This document shows positions 8,324 to 16,866 of a stretch of 64,000 nt of DNA, one piece after another. Source of the DNA: Mucilaginibacter sp. cycad4. Lineage in GTDB: Bacteria; Bacteroidota; Bacteroidia; Sphingobacteriales; Sphingobacteriaceae. The stretch is from positions 2,356,001 through 2,420,000 of the forward strand of contig NZ_CP139559.1 in NCBI RefSeq assembly GCF_034263275.1, read 5' to 3'. Made by a program: the position numbers and the translations under genes. Positions within the stretch are counted from its first letter, which is position 1; every line of letters begins with the position of its first letter. Below the pieces are notes generated by a model that was not told where the DNA came from, ran no database searches, and worked only from the letters and a program-made list of their open reading frames with translations.

Positions 8324-11086
8324 CTTTGTATTTAGGGGCCATTCCCCGCAAAAAATATATCTCCCTGACCCAACCTGTAATTCAAGATACCCATTCCTTA
8401 ATTTCCCAACCCGGATATCTTTGGATTTTGTTATACTTTTTCCTGCTTCAGTAACCGCATCAGCGCGGTTAGCAGGAATGTAAATGGTGGCAGTTGTATT
8501 AGCAGGAATTTCAGAATCGATTATCAACTTGCCGTTCTCCACTTTCCAACCCGAACTTAGCTTGCCATATGGTGTGATATGTGTGGCCGTTGCATAGGTT
8601 AGGTTGCCACCAATATGTGGCTGTATTTTTATTTTTTTGTACCCGGGTCCATTTTCATCAATATCTAACCCAACCATTTGACTATACATCCAATCGCCAA
8701 TTGCACCATAGGCATAATGATTGAAAGAGTTCATCGAAGCCGGCTCAAATGTTCCGTCGGGACGAATGCCGTTCCAGCGCTCCCAAATTGTAGTAGCGCC
8801 CATCTTTACGGGATATAGCCAGGAAGGAAAACTTTCCTGCAAAAGCAGATCATACGCGACATTTGTTTTGCCAAATCGGGAAAGTACCTGACAAATGTAG
8901 GGCGTTCCTAAAAAGCCCGTGGTAATGTGATTACCATAACTTCTTATATTTTTAACCAGGCGGTCGGCCGCTTGTTTTCTCAAATGTATCGGAAGCATAT
9001 CAAAGTTCAGCGCCAGAACATATGCTGTTTGAGTGCCAGAAACAAGGCGGCCGTTACCTGTAACATATTCCCTCATAAAGGCATCCTTAATATGAACGAG
9101 CAGTTTTTGATAGTCTGTTACATCCTTAGTTTTACCCAAAACCTTTGCCGTATTAATTAACAGTTGTGTTGAATGCGCATAAAAACATTGGGCAATAAGG
9201 TATTTATCGGTAACGGCCGAACGGCCATACAGGTCGTTATCCAGCATATATGAAAGCCAGTCGCCATAATGAAAGCCATTGGCCCATATATAATTCCGGC
9301 TGGAATCTGTCATGAATCTTACCCAGGCTTTCATGCTCGGATATTGTTCTTTCAGTAAACGTTTATCTCCGTAAGCAAGATATAGGTTCCACGGAATAAT
9401 TGTAGAAGCATCAGACCATCCTGTAGCGCCACCGTTAGGATAATTTAATACATTTGGAATAACATCCGGAACTTTGCCATTTGGGGACTGGTCTGCTGCT
9501 AAGTCCTTGAGCCATTTCGCAAAGAAGTTATTTCCGTTGCGAAGGAAGAAAGCCGTTCTGGAAAACACCTGAGCATCACCCGTCCATCCCAGCCGCTCAT
9601 CCCGCTGTGGACAATCCGTCGGCACGTCCAGAAAGTTGCCTTTCTGTCCCCATTCAATATTTCGTTGCAATTGGTTGATAAGCGGATTGGAAGTTGTGAA
9701 GGTACCGGTTGGCTCCATATCCGAATACAGCGCAACAGCAGTAAAGTTCTCGGGTATTAGTTGCCCTGTATATCCGCTTATTTTGATGTAACGGAAGCCT
9801 TGCCAGCTGAAATGCGGTTCGAATGTTTGCTCACCTCCTCCTTTTAACACATAATTATTTTCAGATTTTGCTGATCGTAGATTTGTCGTGTAAAAATTAC
9901 CCAGTTTATCCAGCACTTCTGCGTGATTAATCTTAATAGTATCGCCGTTTCGGCCCGACGCTTTAACAACAACCCAACCTACAAGGTTTTGGCCGAAGTC
10001 AATGACCTTTTCGCCTTTCGGTGTAGTCAATATTTTCACTGGCTTAAACGTTTCATGTTTCTTTACAGGCTCATTCACGGTAGCTACTAATATATTCATG
10101 GCATTGCGCGAAACTTTTACACCACTCCAATCATTGTCGTTGAATTCAGCCATGTTCCACCCTTTCTTTTCCTTACGTGAATCGATGGTTTCACCATTAT
10201 AGATTTCTGAGTAACGAATTTCGGCAGTTGAAGATTTCCAGCTTTCGTCAGATATAATCTGTTCTGTTGTGCCGTCGTCATAAAGAATATTCAGTTGAAA
10301 AAGTAGCGCAATGTCCTTTCCATAACTGTCTGGTATATTATCCCACGACATGTGACTGCGGTACCATCCACTACCCAGTGTAATACCAATGGCGTTTTCC
10401 CCTTGTATCACTTTATCGGTGACATCATATACCTGGTACTGCAAACGTTTATGATAGCTGGTCCATCCGGGGGTGAGATAAGCATCTCCTATCCGCTTAC
10501 CGTTGATTTGCGCTTCGTATAATCCATGAGCCGTAATGTAAGCTGTGGCAGACTTGATTTTTCGGGGACTATTGAATTGTTTTCTGAACAAAGGCGAGGC
10601 CCGAAGACTGTCTTCCGTAAACCCTGGTGCTATCCATTTCGCTTTCCAATCGGAAGAGTTCAAAAACGCCATTTGAAAAAAGGCAGGGGTACTCCAATCA
10701 GAAACTTTACCCGAATTCCCCCACACCCTTACCTGCCAATAATAACGCCTCCCGGACTGCAAAGACCTTCCTTTGAAGGAAACGTTGATGGAAGAATCAG
10801 AAAAAACCCTTCCAGAATTCCAAACGAGGGCCTTGCCTAAAAACAGCGCAGAAGAATCATTGGCAACGCGAATTTCATAGGCCGTTTGCAACAGGTTCCG
10901 TTTATCGCTTACGAGCTGCCAGCTGAATCTTGGTTTTACCGTTGCCACGCCGATTGGATTGGCCATATGTTCAATCAACATATTCTGAACTTTTATCTGG
11001 CCAACGCTACGGGTAGCACCCAAAGACAAAAATATTGTTGCCAACACGTTAAAAAAAACAATATTCACAGACACGTTCAATTTCAT
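8309..11086 (-). CDS. GH78 alpha-L-rhamnosidase, secreted
   Basis: This 925-residue protein has a signal peptide (hydrophobic NIVFFNVLATIFLSLGAT) followed by the N-terminal beta domain usual for bacterial alpha-L-rhamnosidases (RFSWQLVSDKRN). The catalytic (alpha/alpha)6 domain contains DCPQRDERLGWTGDA, where Glu497 is the likely general acid, and TTIWERWNG, where Glu769 is the likely base; FNHYAYGAIGDWMY follows. The enzyme removes terminal alpha-L-rhamnose from pectin side chains or plant glycosides, probably in the periplasm. It is transcribed alone, with a good -7 box and the shared AraC-linked block upstream. Length and motif order are normal for the family. The exact linkage specificity cannot be read. 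Confidence 0.93.
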   Translation of the reverse strand: MKLNVSVNIVFFNVLATIFLSLGATRSVGQIKVQNMLIEHMANPIGVATVKPRFSWQLVSDKRNLLQTAYEIRVANDSSALFLGKALVWNSGRVFSDSSINVSFKGRSLQSGRRYYWQVRVWGNSGKVSDWSTPAFFQMAFLNSSDWKAKWIAPGFTEDSLRASPLFRKQFNSPRKIKSATAYITAHGLYEAQINGKRIGDAYLTPGWTSYHKRLQYQVYDVTDKVIQGENAIGITLGSGWYRSHMSWDNIPDSYGKDIALLFQLNILYDDGTTEQIISDESWKSSTAEIRYSEIYNGETIDSRKEKKGWNMAEFNDNDWSGVKVSRNAMNILVATVNEPVKKHETFKPVKILTTPKGEKVIDFGQNLVGWVVVKASGRNGDTIKINHAEVLDKLGNFYTTNLRSAKSENNYVLKGGGEQTFEPHFSWQGFRYIKISGYTGQLIPENFTAVALYSDMEPTGTFTTSNPLINQLQRNIEWGQKGNFLDVPTDCPQRDERLGWTGDAQVFSRTAFFLRNGNNFFAKWLKDLAADQSPNGKVPDVIPNVLNYPNGGATGWSDASTIIPWNLYLAYGDKRLLKEQYPSMKAWVRFMTDSSRNYIWANGFHYGDWLSYMLDNDLYGRSAVTDKYLIAQCFYAHSTQLLINTAKVLGKTKDVTDYQKLLVHIKDAFMREYVTGNGRLVSGTQTAYVLALNFDMLPIHLRKQAADRLVKNIRSYGNHITTGFLGTPYICQVLSRFGKTNVAYDLLLQESFPSWLYPVKMGATTIWERWNGIRPDGTFEPASMNSFNHYAYGAIGDWMYSQMVGLDIDENGPGYKKIKIQPHIGGNLTYATATHITPYGKLSSGWKVENGKLIIDSEIPANTTATIYIPANRADAVTEAGKSITKSKDIRVGKLRNGYLELQVGSGRYIFCGEWPLNTKKESR

Positions 11087-11303
11087 ATTAAAATTACGGG
11101 TAAATAGCTACCGACTGTCAGCTACACATTAATAGCCCCTGACTGTTGCTCCTTTATATTCGAAAGTATTGTTTGCTTAAACAACATCACATGTTCAATA
11201 AAAACTTTATAAGTCCGGTGCTTTCATTAATATCAACCGGCCCTAAACATCAGGTAAATAACAGAGGATTAGGATAGCAGGGGTTATAATTGTTTATGGC
11301 CTC

Positions 11304-11367
11304 AAACATATCATCAAAACAGCATTCAAAAAAACACTCCACTTGCCATTTCTGATACTCTATTTAC
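11304..11367 (-). promoter_or_regulatory. GH78 promoter with shared regulatory block, copy 2
   Basis: On the minus strand 11311-11304 reads TATGTTTG, a perfect Bacteroidota -7 box (TAnnTTTG), about 220 bases upstream of the GH78 ATG. Directly upstream lies the second copy of the block found at 7123-7187, in the same orientation and at the same spacing to the CAAA. A CAAA at 11328-11331 could act as the -33 box at a short spacing of 16. The rest of the 441-base gap 11087-11527 holds no gene or repeat that I can recognise. Confidence 0.65.
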
Positions 11368-11527
11368 AAACAATAAAAACCGAATCATTCAGGTCTCATC
11401 AACGGGTTTAAAGGCTGATTTCCATACCGCTAAGTTGTGATCTGCAAACAGTTTAATTTGGCCATTACTTTTGCCCTGGCCCGCCAAAATCGTCTGGCAC
11501 CCACTCACGTGTTATCATAATTGCCAA

Positions 11528-13933
11528 TCAGTTCGCTGATCCGTTGTTTTGCGGAGTTTGTGCAGCCTTGGGTTTCAATTCATCAATCTGAGCCTCCGGC
11601 ACTAAAGCCCTGTGATCCTTTTCCACGGTCAATCCCTTGCCCAGTGTGAAATTTGCGGTCTGCTTGATATCCAGTGATGATGCCCCAATCTTTACGGTAT
11701 ACTTTCCATCGTCGGCTACCCATGATGACGAAGCAGTATCGAACGAAGCAAGGTCCCGCGGTATGATCGTAAAAGTCAGCGTCTGCGACTGACCAGGCTG
11801 CAAGAGTTTTGTTTTTGCAAACCCTTTCAGTTCTTCTGCGGGTTTATCCAGTTTTTTTACCGGAGCGCTCAGGTATAGCTGCACAACTTGTTTTCCTGCT
11901 ACTTTGCCCGTATTTGTAATCGTTACAGTGGCGATCAGCTTTCCGGCAAATGTTTTCCCACTCAATTTAAGATTAGTGCAGGCAAAAGTAGTGTACGAAA
12001 GGCCATAGCCAAACTCATATGCCGGCTTTACATTAAACGTGTTAAAATAGCGGTAACCTACATAGATCCCTTCCCGGTAAGTAACTTCGGCGGGCACCAT
12101 ACGGCCCATCATACCAACGGTTGCTTTTTCCGGAAACTCTTTTCCCGGAAAGTTTTTTGCCGATGGCACATCAGCGTAGGCTGCTGGAAAAGTGGTAGCC
12201 AGCTTGCCTGAAGGGTTTACTTTTCCGCTAAGTACATCAGCTATTGCGTTACCGCCTTCTTCACCTGGTTCCCAGGCAAGCAATATAGCGTCTACCTCGT
12301 CGCGCAAAGGTGTCAAATCTATTACGCCACCGATATTCAGGACAACGACTACGCGTTTATGTTTGGCATGGAAAGCATTACTTACTGTGGCAAGCATATC
12401 TTTTTCAACATCTGTCAGTGTATAATCGTCTGCTACCTTTCGATCGTTTCCTTCACCGGCATTTCTTCCAATATAGATAACAGCCATATCGGCAGCATCC
12501 GCTTTTTGGCCAACAGTACGCTCATCGACTTTATATTCGGATGCGAATGGCGTAGGGTTCATGATCTCCTGCATCAAAGGTTTCTTGGGATGTTTTGCTG
12601 TGTATTCGGCTAAAAAACTCTTGTAGCGCTGTGCCAGGTCGTTGTCAATCTTATATCCGGCATTTGCTAATCCCTCAGCCAAAGAAACCGCATACGGTTT
12701 ATTAACGTCCCCACTACCTGTACCACCTGCAATTAAATCATATCCGTGATTACCAAATAGTGCAATGGCTGACACTTTATTAGAAAAAGGTAAGGTGGCG
12801 TTATCGTTCTTGAGCAAAACCATGCTTTCTGCGGCGGCCTGCCTGGCAATTTGCGCATGTGCTTTCAGATTGCCATTATTATTGAAGGCGTAGCCCTTTG
12901 CGGTCAGTGTGTGCAGCAATACGCTCAAAATACCTTCCACATTCTTGTCCAGCGCTTCCTCCGAAAGCTGCCCGTTTTTTACAGCTTCCATAATTGCCTT
13001 TATCTGAGTCGGCGTACCTGGCATCAGCAGGTTGTTTCCCGCTTTCATTTGCCCTACTGCATCTTTACCGCCAAACCAGTCGGTCATTACGAAGCCCTTA
13101 AAGCCCCAGTCCTGACGTAATATTTTGGTTATAAGATCATGGCTTTCCGACGTGTAGGTGCCGTTAACCAGGTTATAGGAACTCATTACCGCCCAGGGTT
13201 GTGATTTCTTTATCGCGATTTCAAAATTCCGCAGGTAAATTTCCCGTAAAGCCCGTTCACTGATAATTTCGTTTACGGAACTGCGGTTGGTTTCCTGGTT
13301 ATTTGCTGCAAAATGTTTAAGTGTAGCCCCAACCCCCTGCGACTGGATCCCGTTTATTATTGCAGCAGCTGTTGAGCCCGAAACCAAAGGGTCTTCAGAA
13401 TAATATTCAAAGTTTCTGCCCCCTAAAGGGTTGCGGTGGATATTAGCACCCGGCCCAAGTATAAAGTCGATGCCATAAGATTTGATCTCTTCGCCGAAGG
13501 CACGCCCCACTTTTTTTACTAAAACTGTATCCCAGCTTGAAGCTAAAAGTGTCCCGACCGGCCAGGCGGTGGAAAACAAATTATTTGCAGAGTCCTTAGC
13601 AGTCATGGCCCAGCGATGAATGCCTGAAGGGCCATCAGCCATGCCTATTGAGCGTATTCCATATTTGGGAATCGGGATAGTATGCCCGGATATAGTTATG
13701 AGTTTATCGGGTGTATTATCGTTTGCTCCCATACTCATCCCAGGAATCGAAAAGCCCTTTCCTACTACAACCTTAACCTTTTCCTCCAATGTCATGGCTT
13801 TGACGATTGCAGGGACCGGGTCTTTCCCAAACTGAGGTAATTTACTTTGAGACTGGGCCTCCAGAGTGAAGAGTGTTAATACGGTCAAACCGATTGACCG
13901 AAAATAAAATGGGATCATGTTTTTTGGGTTCAA
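11528..13933 (-). CDS. GH3 beta-glucosidase-type glycoside hydrolase, secreted
   Basis: This 801-residue protein has an N-terminal signal peptide (RSIGLTVLTLFTLEAQSQS). The GH3 N-terminal barrel contains KHFAANNQETNR and GFVMTDWFGG, where Asp285 is the nucleophile. The C-terminal sandwich domain follows (VLLKNDNATLPF, then a fibronectin-III-like tail with VKKLDKPAEELKGFAKT). GH3 enzymes release beta-linked glucose, xylose or similar sugars from oligosaccharide ends. The gene is 21 bases downstream of a small secreted protein gene and is probably co-transcribed with it from the operator-bearing region at 14376-14452, so it may answer to the Nudix regulator rather than to the AraC protein. The substrate within GH3 is not certain. 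Confidence 0.92.
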   Translation of the reverse strand: MNPKNMIPFYFRSIGLTVLTLFTLEAQSQSKLPQFGKDPVPAIVKAMTLEEKVKVVVGKGFSIPGMSMGANDNTPDKLITISGHTIPIPKYGIRSIGMADGPSGIHRWAMTAKDSANNLFSTAWPVGTLLASSWDTVLVKKVGRAFGEEIKSYGIDFILGPGANIHRNPLGGRNFEYYSEDPLVSGSTAAAIINGIQSQGVGATLKHFAANNQETNRSSVNEIISERALREIYLRNFEIAIKKSQPWAVMSSYNLVNGTYTSESHDLITKILRQDWGFKGFVMTDWFGGKDAVGQMKAGNNLLMPGTPTQIKAIMEAVKNGQLSEEALDKNVEGILSVLLHTLTAKGYAFNNNGNLKAHAQIARQAAAESMVLLKNDNATLPFSNKVSAIALFGNHGYDLIAGGTGSGDVNKPYAVSLAEGLANAGYKIDNDLAQRYKSFLAEYTAKHPKKPLMQEIMNPTPFASEYKVDERTVGQKADAADMAVIYIGRNAGEGNDRKVADDYTLTDVEKDMLATVSNAFHAKHKRVVVVLNIGGVIDLTPLRDEVDAILLAWEPGEEGGNAIADVLSGKVNPSGKLATTFPAAYADVPSAKNFPGKEFPEKATVGMMGRMVPAEVTYREGIYVGYRYFNTFNVKPAYEFGYGLSYTTFACTNLKLSGKTFAGKLIATVTITNTGKVAGKQVVQLYLSAPVKKLDKPAEELKGFAKTKLLQPGQSQTLTFTIIPRDLASFDTASSSWVADDGKYTVKIGASSLDIKQTANFTLGKGLTVEKDHRALVPEAQIDELKPKAAQTPQNNGSAN

Positions 13934-13954
13934 AGAATGAAAATTAAAATTCGT

Positions 13955-14344
13955 TTACTTCCGGATTTGTTCAGTTTCCTTAACGCGAACCCCTTTTGCT
14001 TCGAACATGCCCATCAGGCTGCCTTTTACATGGTCATCGTCTACAGGCTCAAGTGTCAGGGTAACATCGTAATTCTGAGCGGTAAAAGCAGCTGTTATCG
14101 TCTTATCTTTTTCATCTACCCGGGTGATTTTAGTCAGTTCTTTTCCTGTTGAATCCTGAACGGCCCCAGTTAGCTTGCCGTCTTTTCTTTCAAGTACGAA
14201 GGTCATTTTGGAATCACCATTGGGCGTACCCATCACCAATACATTCCATTTTCCGGGGTAATAATCAGTTTTAGTTTGGGCTTTTACAGTTAGGGTTAAT
14301 AAGGTACCCACAATGACGGTTAGCATTACACTTAGCTTATTCAT
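13955..14344 (-). CDS. Small secreted protein of unknown function
   Basis: This 129-residue product has a signal peptide ending at about KAQ (residue 23). The remainder is beta-rich, with repeated patterns of the form KMTFVLERKDGKLTGAV and VTLTLEPVDDDHVKGSLMG, compatible with a small lipocalin-like or calycin barrel. Similar small proteins are common in Sphingobacteriaceae, but I know no function. It is the first gene of a two-gene unit with the GH3 gene and lies directly beside operator 14376-14396. Confidence 0.75.
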   Translation of the reverse strand: MNKLSVMLTVIVGTLLTLTVKAQTKTDYYPGKWNVLVMGTPNGDSKMTFVLERKDGKLTGAVQDSTGKELTKITRVDEKDKTITAAFTAQNYDVTLTLEPVDDDHVKGSLMGMFEAKGVRVKETEQIRK

Positions 14345-14375
14345 GTCTGTCGATTTTTAATTAGTCTCAAATTTC

Positions 14376-14396
14376 ATTATGTCATTTTGACGGAAT
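14376..14396. promoter_or_regulatory. Palindromic operator 1, probably for the Nudix regulator
   Basis: Half-sites ATTATGTCA and TGACGGAAT flank TTT, giving a 21-base imperfect palindrome. The same layout recurs at 14432-14452. On the minus strand TTTG (near 14424) and TATTTTTA (near 14403) form a near-consensus promoter pointing at the small secreted protein and GH3 genes, and this operator would cover its start point. The GTC(A/T)-TTT-(A/T)GAC core resembles what is known for NrtR-family operators. Confidence 0.6.
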
Positions 14397-14431
14397 AAAA
14401 ATATGCGTATGATTTGACATTTCCAAATTTC

Positions 14432-14473
14432 ATTACGTCTTTTAGACATAATGGATATTAATGATTAATTTTG
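14432..14473 (+). promoter_or_regulatory. Palindromic operator 2 overlapping the promoter of the Nudix regulator gene
   Basis: Half-sites ATTACGTCT and AGACATAAT flank TTT at 14432-14452. TAATTTTG at 14466-14473 is a perfect -7 box 17 bases before the regulator ATG, and a weak -33 (TTTA, 14441-14444) at a spacing of 21 lies inside the operator. This geometry fits autoregulation. The centres of the two operators are 56 bases apart, a little over five helical turns. Confidence 0.6.
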
Positions 14474-14489
14474 CTTAAAATTGAGGTAA

Positions 14490-15263
14490 ATGGAGTTGAA
14501 TATTTTAGAACCATATTTATGGGAGCCGGATAAATATCTTAGAAATGTCGCTGTCGATAATGTAATATTCGGCTATCATGATAAGGAATTGAAGGTTTTA
14601 TTACAAAAGCCTATTGTCTTAGAAAAATGGACGGTAACCGGGGGCTATATTCTTAAAACCGAATCAATTGAGGATGCGGCAGATCGTATCGCGTTTTCGC
14701 GTACAGGGTTAAAGAACTTATTCTTTCAACAATTCCGATCCTTTGGAAATCCGGAAAGAACAGTTGACAGTGGTTTTAATGCCCGCCGAATCAATGAACT
14801 TACAAATGCACAAATGCCCGACGATTGTTGGATATTTGATTATTTCGTATCCATTGGGTTTTATACGCTTACCGAGTTTTCTGCCGTTGAATTAAAAAAA
14901 GCAGAAATTGAAACGGATTGTGCCTGGTGGACCGTTAATGATTTACCGCCGCTAATGTTTGACCATAAACTTTTAATAGCGGAGGCGTTAAAGGCGCTGC
15001 GCTTGCATATCGCCCATTATCCCATTGGTTATGAACTGTTACCAGGCAAGTTCACCATACCTGAAATTCATAGTTTGTATGAAACAATTCTGGGACGGCA
15101 ACTTGATATTCGGAATTTTCTGCGCAGGCTGTTAGCGACAGAAATTATTGAAAAGCTTAATGAAACTAAAAGTATTGGCGGGCATCGTTCGCCATTTTTA
15201 TATAAATTCAATAAACCGAAATATGATGAAGGATTAGAGAATGGGGTATTGTTATCCTTTTGA
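14490..15263 (+). CDS. Nudix-domain transcriptional regulator (NrtR/AraR-like)
   Basis: This 257-residue protein has an N-terminal Nudix fold (NVIFGYHDKELKVLLQKP) and a C-terminal winged helix-turn-helix (GKFTIPEIHSLYETILGR, then DIRNFLRRLL and the wing GGHRSPFLYKF), the architecture of NrtR-type regulators. The Nudix box is broken: Gly52, Glu58, Arg66 and Gly73 remain, but the metal-binding REUxEE glutamates are replaced (Ile67, Ser70, Arg71), so it should sense a ligand rather than hydrolyse one. In Bacteroides a relative, AraR, controls arabinose use (family knowledge). Two matching palindromes upstream suggest that it regulates itself and the divergent small protein/GH3 unit. Confidence 0.85.
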   Translation: MELNILEPYLWEPDKYLRNVAVDNVIFGYHDKELKVLLQKPIVLEKWTVTGGYILKTESIEDAADRIAFSRTGLKNLFFQQFRSFGNPERTVDSGFNARRINELTNAQMPDDCWIFDYFVSIGFYTLTEFSAVELKKAEIETDCAWWTVNDLPPLMFDHKLLIAEALKALRLHIAHYPIGYELLPGKFTIPEIHSLYETILGRQLDIRNFLRRLLATEIIEKLNETKSIGGHRSPFLYKFNKPKYDEGLENGVLLSF

Positions 15264-15426
15264 TCAGATCTTCCCGGATACCTTGGGTTATTTTCTGCAG
15301 CAACTGCTTCGCCCTGTTTGGGATGATTATTGTACGCAAGAATAACGCCCGTGCAGCGCATGCAGCTTTAATAGCAATGACCCTTCCTATTCCTCTTGCT
15401 ACCATAAATAACCAAAAGAATTTTCG
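15264..15426 (-). pseudogene. Remnant of a short-chain dehydrogenase/reductase N-terminus
   Basis: On the minus strand, adjoining pieces in different frames rebuild an SDR start: KILLVIYGS, then RGIGRVIAIKAA (the GxGIG nucleotide-binding turn and helix), then GVILAYNNHPKQGEAVAAE (second strand and helix), then ITQGIREDL. At least two frameshifts are needed and the rest of the gene is missing, so it cannot be functional. It lies immediately after the Nudix gene stop. Between 15427 and 15612 no feature was recognised. Confidence 0.6.
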
Positions 15427-15612
15427 TTGATTGATTACATAAATACCTGAAAAACAAAGTAATACTTAACATTGCTGTGCTTTTTTAATTCGCCCATTAA
15501 ATGGTGCGCCGGCCGGATTTCATCTATCAGTAATTTATCTTGCTGTTGAGGTTTCTGGTTGAAATTTTAACATTGCGCCTACCTAAACACACAATTCTTT
15601 GTTTTTCAATAT

Positions 15613-15798
15613 TTATTCTAATACATTCCAGCACTGCAGCAATTCGTTGCAAAAGGAAGTTCCTTTGTCTCGATTAAACCAGTTCTGCAGGAAAACCTTG
15701 ATGTTTTCAAATGTTGCATGAGCGGCTTTCATTTCATTTATCTGTATTTGCACATCTAAAGGACGCGGTCCCCAAAGTTCAGCACAATCTGTAGGCAC
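15613..15798 (-). other. Short unassigned reading frame, possible gene fragment
   Basis: A 61-codon frame with a GTG start contains EMKAAHATFENIKVFLQNW, which looks like a genuine amphipathic helix rather than random translation. The frame is open further upstream towards the end of the AraC gene. I do not recognise the protein. Its place beside an SDR fossil suggests that it is also a leftover, for example the tail of a lost regulator. A functional small protein is less likely. Confidence 0.25.
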
Positions 15799-15830
15799 AA
15801 AATGGTCAACCCGGAAAAGAGATGGTAAGT

Positions 15831-16712
15831 TCAGGAAATGGATTTCCTAAAATCGGAAGGTGATAGTTGCGTGTGCTTCTTAAAATATTTTACGAAATAA
15901 GAAGGATCGTCAAAGCCCAATCGGTAGCCAACCTGATTAATGTTGAGTTCGGAATGCAGTAAAAGCCGTTGCGCTTCCAATATAATTCTTTCCTGGATGA
16001 TCTGCGAAGGGGTTTTTTTGATCAGTTGCCCGGTGACATCAGATAGTGTTCGCGAAGAGATATACATCAAGGCCGCATATTCGCTTACAGAAAGCCCTTT
16101 TTTATAGTTTTCGTCCACCAGGTTGATAAATTTTAGCAGTTGCAGCCTTTTCTCATCATTAACAAAAGCTGTTAAGTCACTGCCATTTTTAAGTCGTTGC
16201 ACCTGTATCAAAAAGGCTTTTAGGTAACCGCGCAGCAATTCCTCTCGCCCCAGGCTATCAGTCGAATTAAGTTCAGCTTGTATCTGCTTAATATAAGTTT
16301 CTAAAATCTGATGGCAGTTTGAGCCGATATAGTTTACCGGTGACTGATAGGGATTGCCAAAAAAGTTGCATTTCAGAAAAAATTCCATTTCACTGTCGGT
16401 TTGAATCAAAAACGGTTCATTAAAATGGATGAGATACCCCCTGTAATCTGAATTATTGTCGAAGTAATGCACCTGGTTCTTAGATACAAAGAAAATGCTG
16501 TCGTCTTTTACTTCATAAGATTGGAAATCTACAAAATGATTTCCATGTCCGGCCTTAAACCAGATGACCTGATAATAACTGTGAATGTGCGGCCGGGTGG
16601 TATTAGCCATATTTCTTTTCACATAATCATACAGATCATAGATCGCAAACTGGGCCTTATCTGGCTGATGATGATTTAAATGATATTCTGAAATAACATC
16701 TGTTTTTTTCAT
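15831..16712 (-). CDS. AraC-family transcriptional regulator
   Basis: The N-terminal half has a cupin-like arm (RPHIHSYYQVIWFKAGHGNH) and the C-terminal half an AraC DNA-binding domain (LNINQVGYRLGFDDPSYFVK, then FKKHTQLSPSDFRKS). I start it at the ATG at 16712 (MKKTDVISEY), giving 293 residues; a longer frame exists only through an upstream TTG. TATCTTTG on the minus strand at 16736-16729 is a good -7 box just upstream. The gene is divergent from the flavin oxidase gene and may regulate it, or it may once have regulated the decayed SDR gene on its downstream side. The effector is unknown. Confidence 0.9.
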   Translation of the reverse strand: MKKTDVISEYHLNHHQPDKAQFAIYDLYDYVKRNMANTTRPHIHSYYQVIWFKAGHGNHFVDFQSYEVKDDSIFFVSKNQVHYFDNNSDYRGYLIHFNEPFLIQTDSEMEFFLKCNFFGNPYQSPVNYIGSNCHQILETYIKQIQAELNSTDSLGREELLRGYLKAFLIQVQRLKNGSDLTAFVNDEKRLQLLKFINLVDENYKKGLSVSEYAALMYISSRTLSDVTGQLIKKTPSQIIQERIILEAQRLLLHSELNINQVGYRLGFDDPSYFVKYFKKHTQLSPSDFRKSIS

Positions 16713-16866
16713 GTGGGTCAAATCCTTACAAAGATATTAAGATTGTGGATGTCTTCGGGGTAATGGGTTTGTAATTACAGACATTAAGATGCCATTTGCT
16801 GATTCTTACCATAAATTTTCCGACATCTACACTAAATCACGATTCTACAATCAGGATTTTCGCCTA

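Noticed and set aside
8927..9160. Plus-strand ORFs of 60-100 codons inside GH78 and other large genes
   Set aside because: These are antisense shadows of strong coding frames with signal peptides and catalytic motifs.
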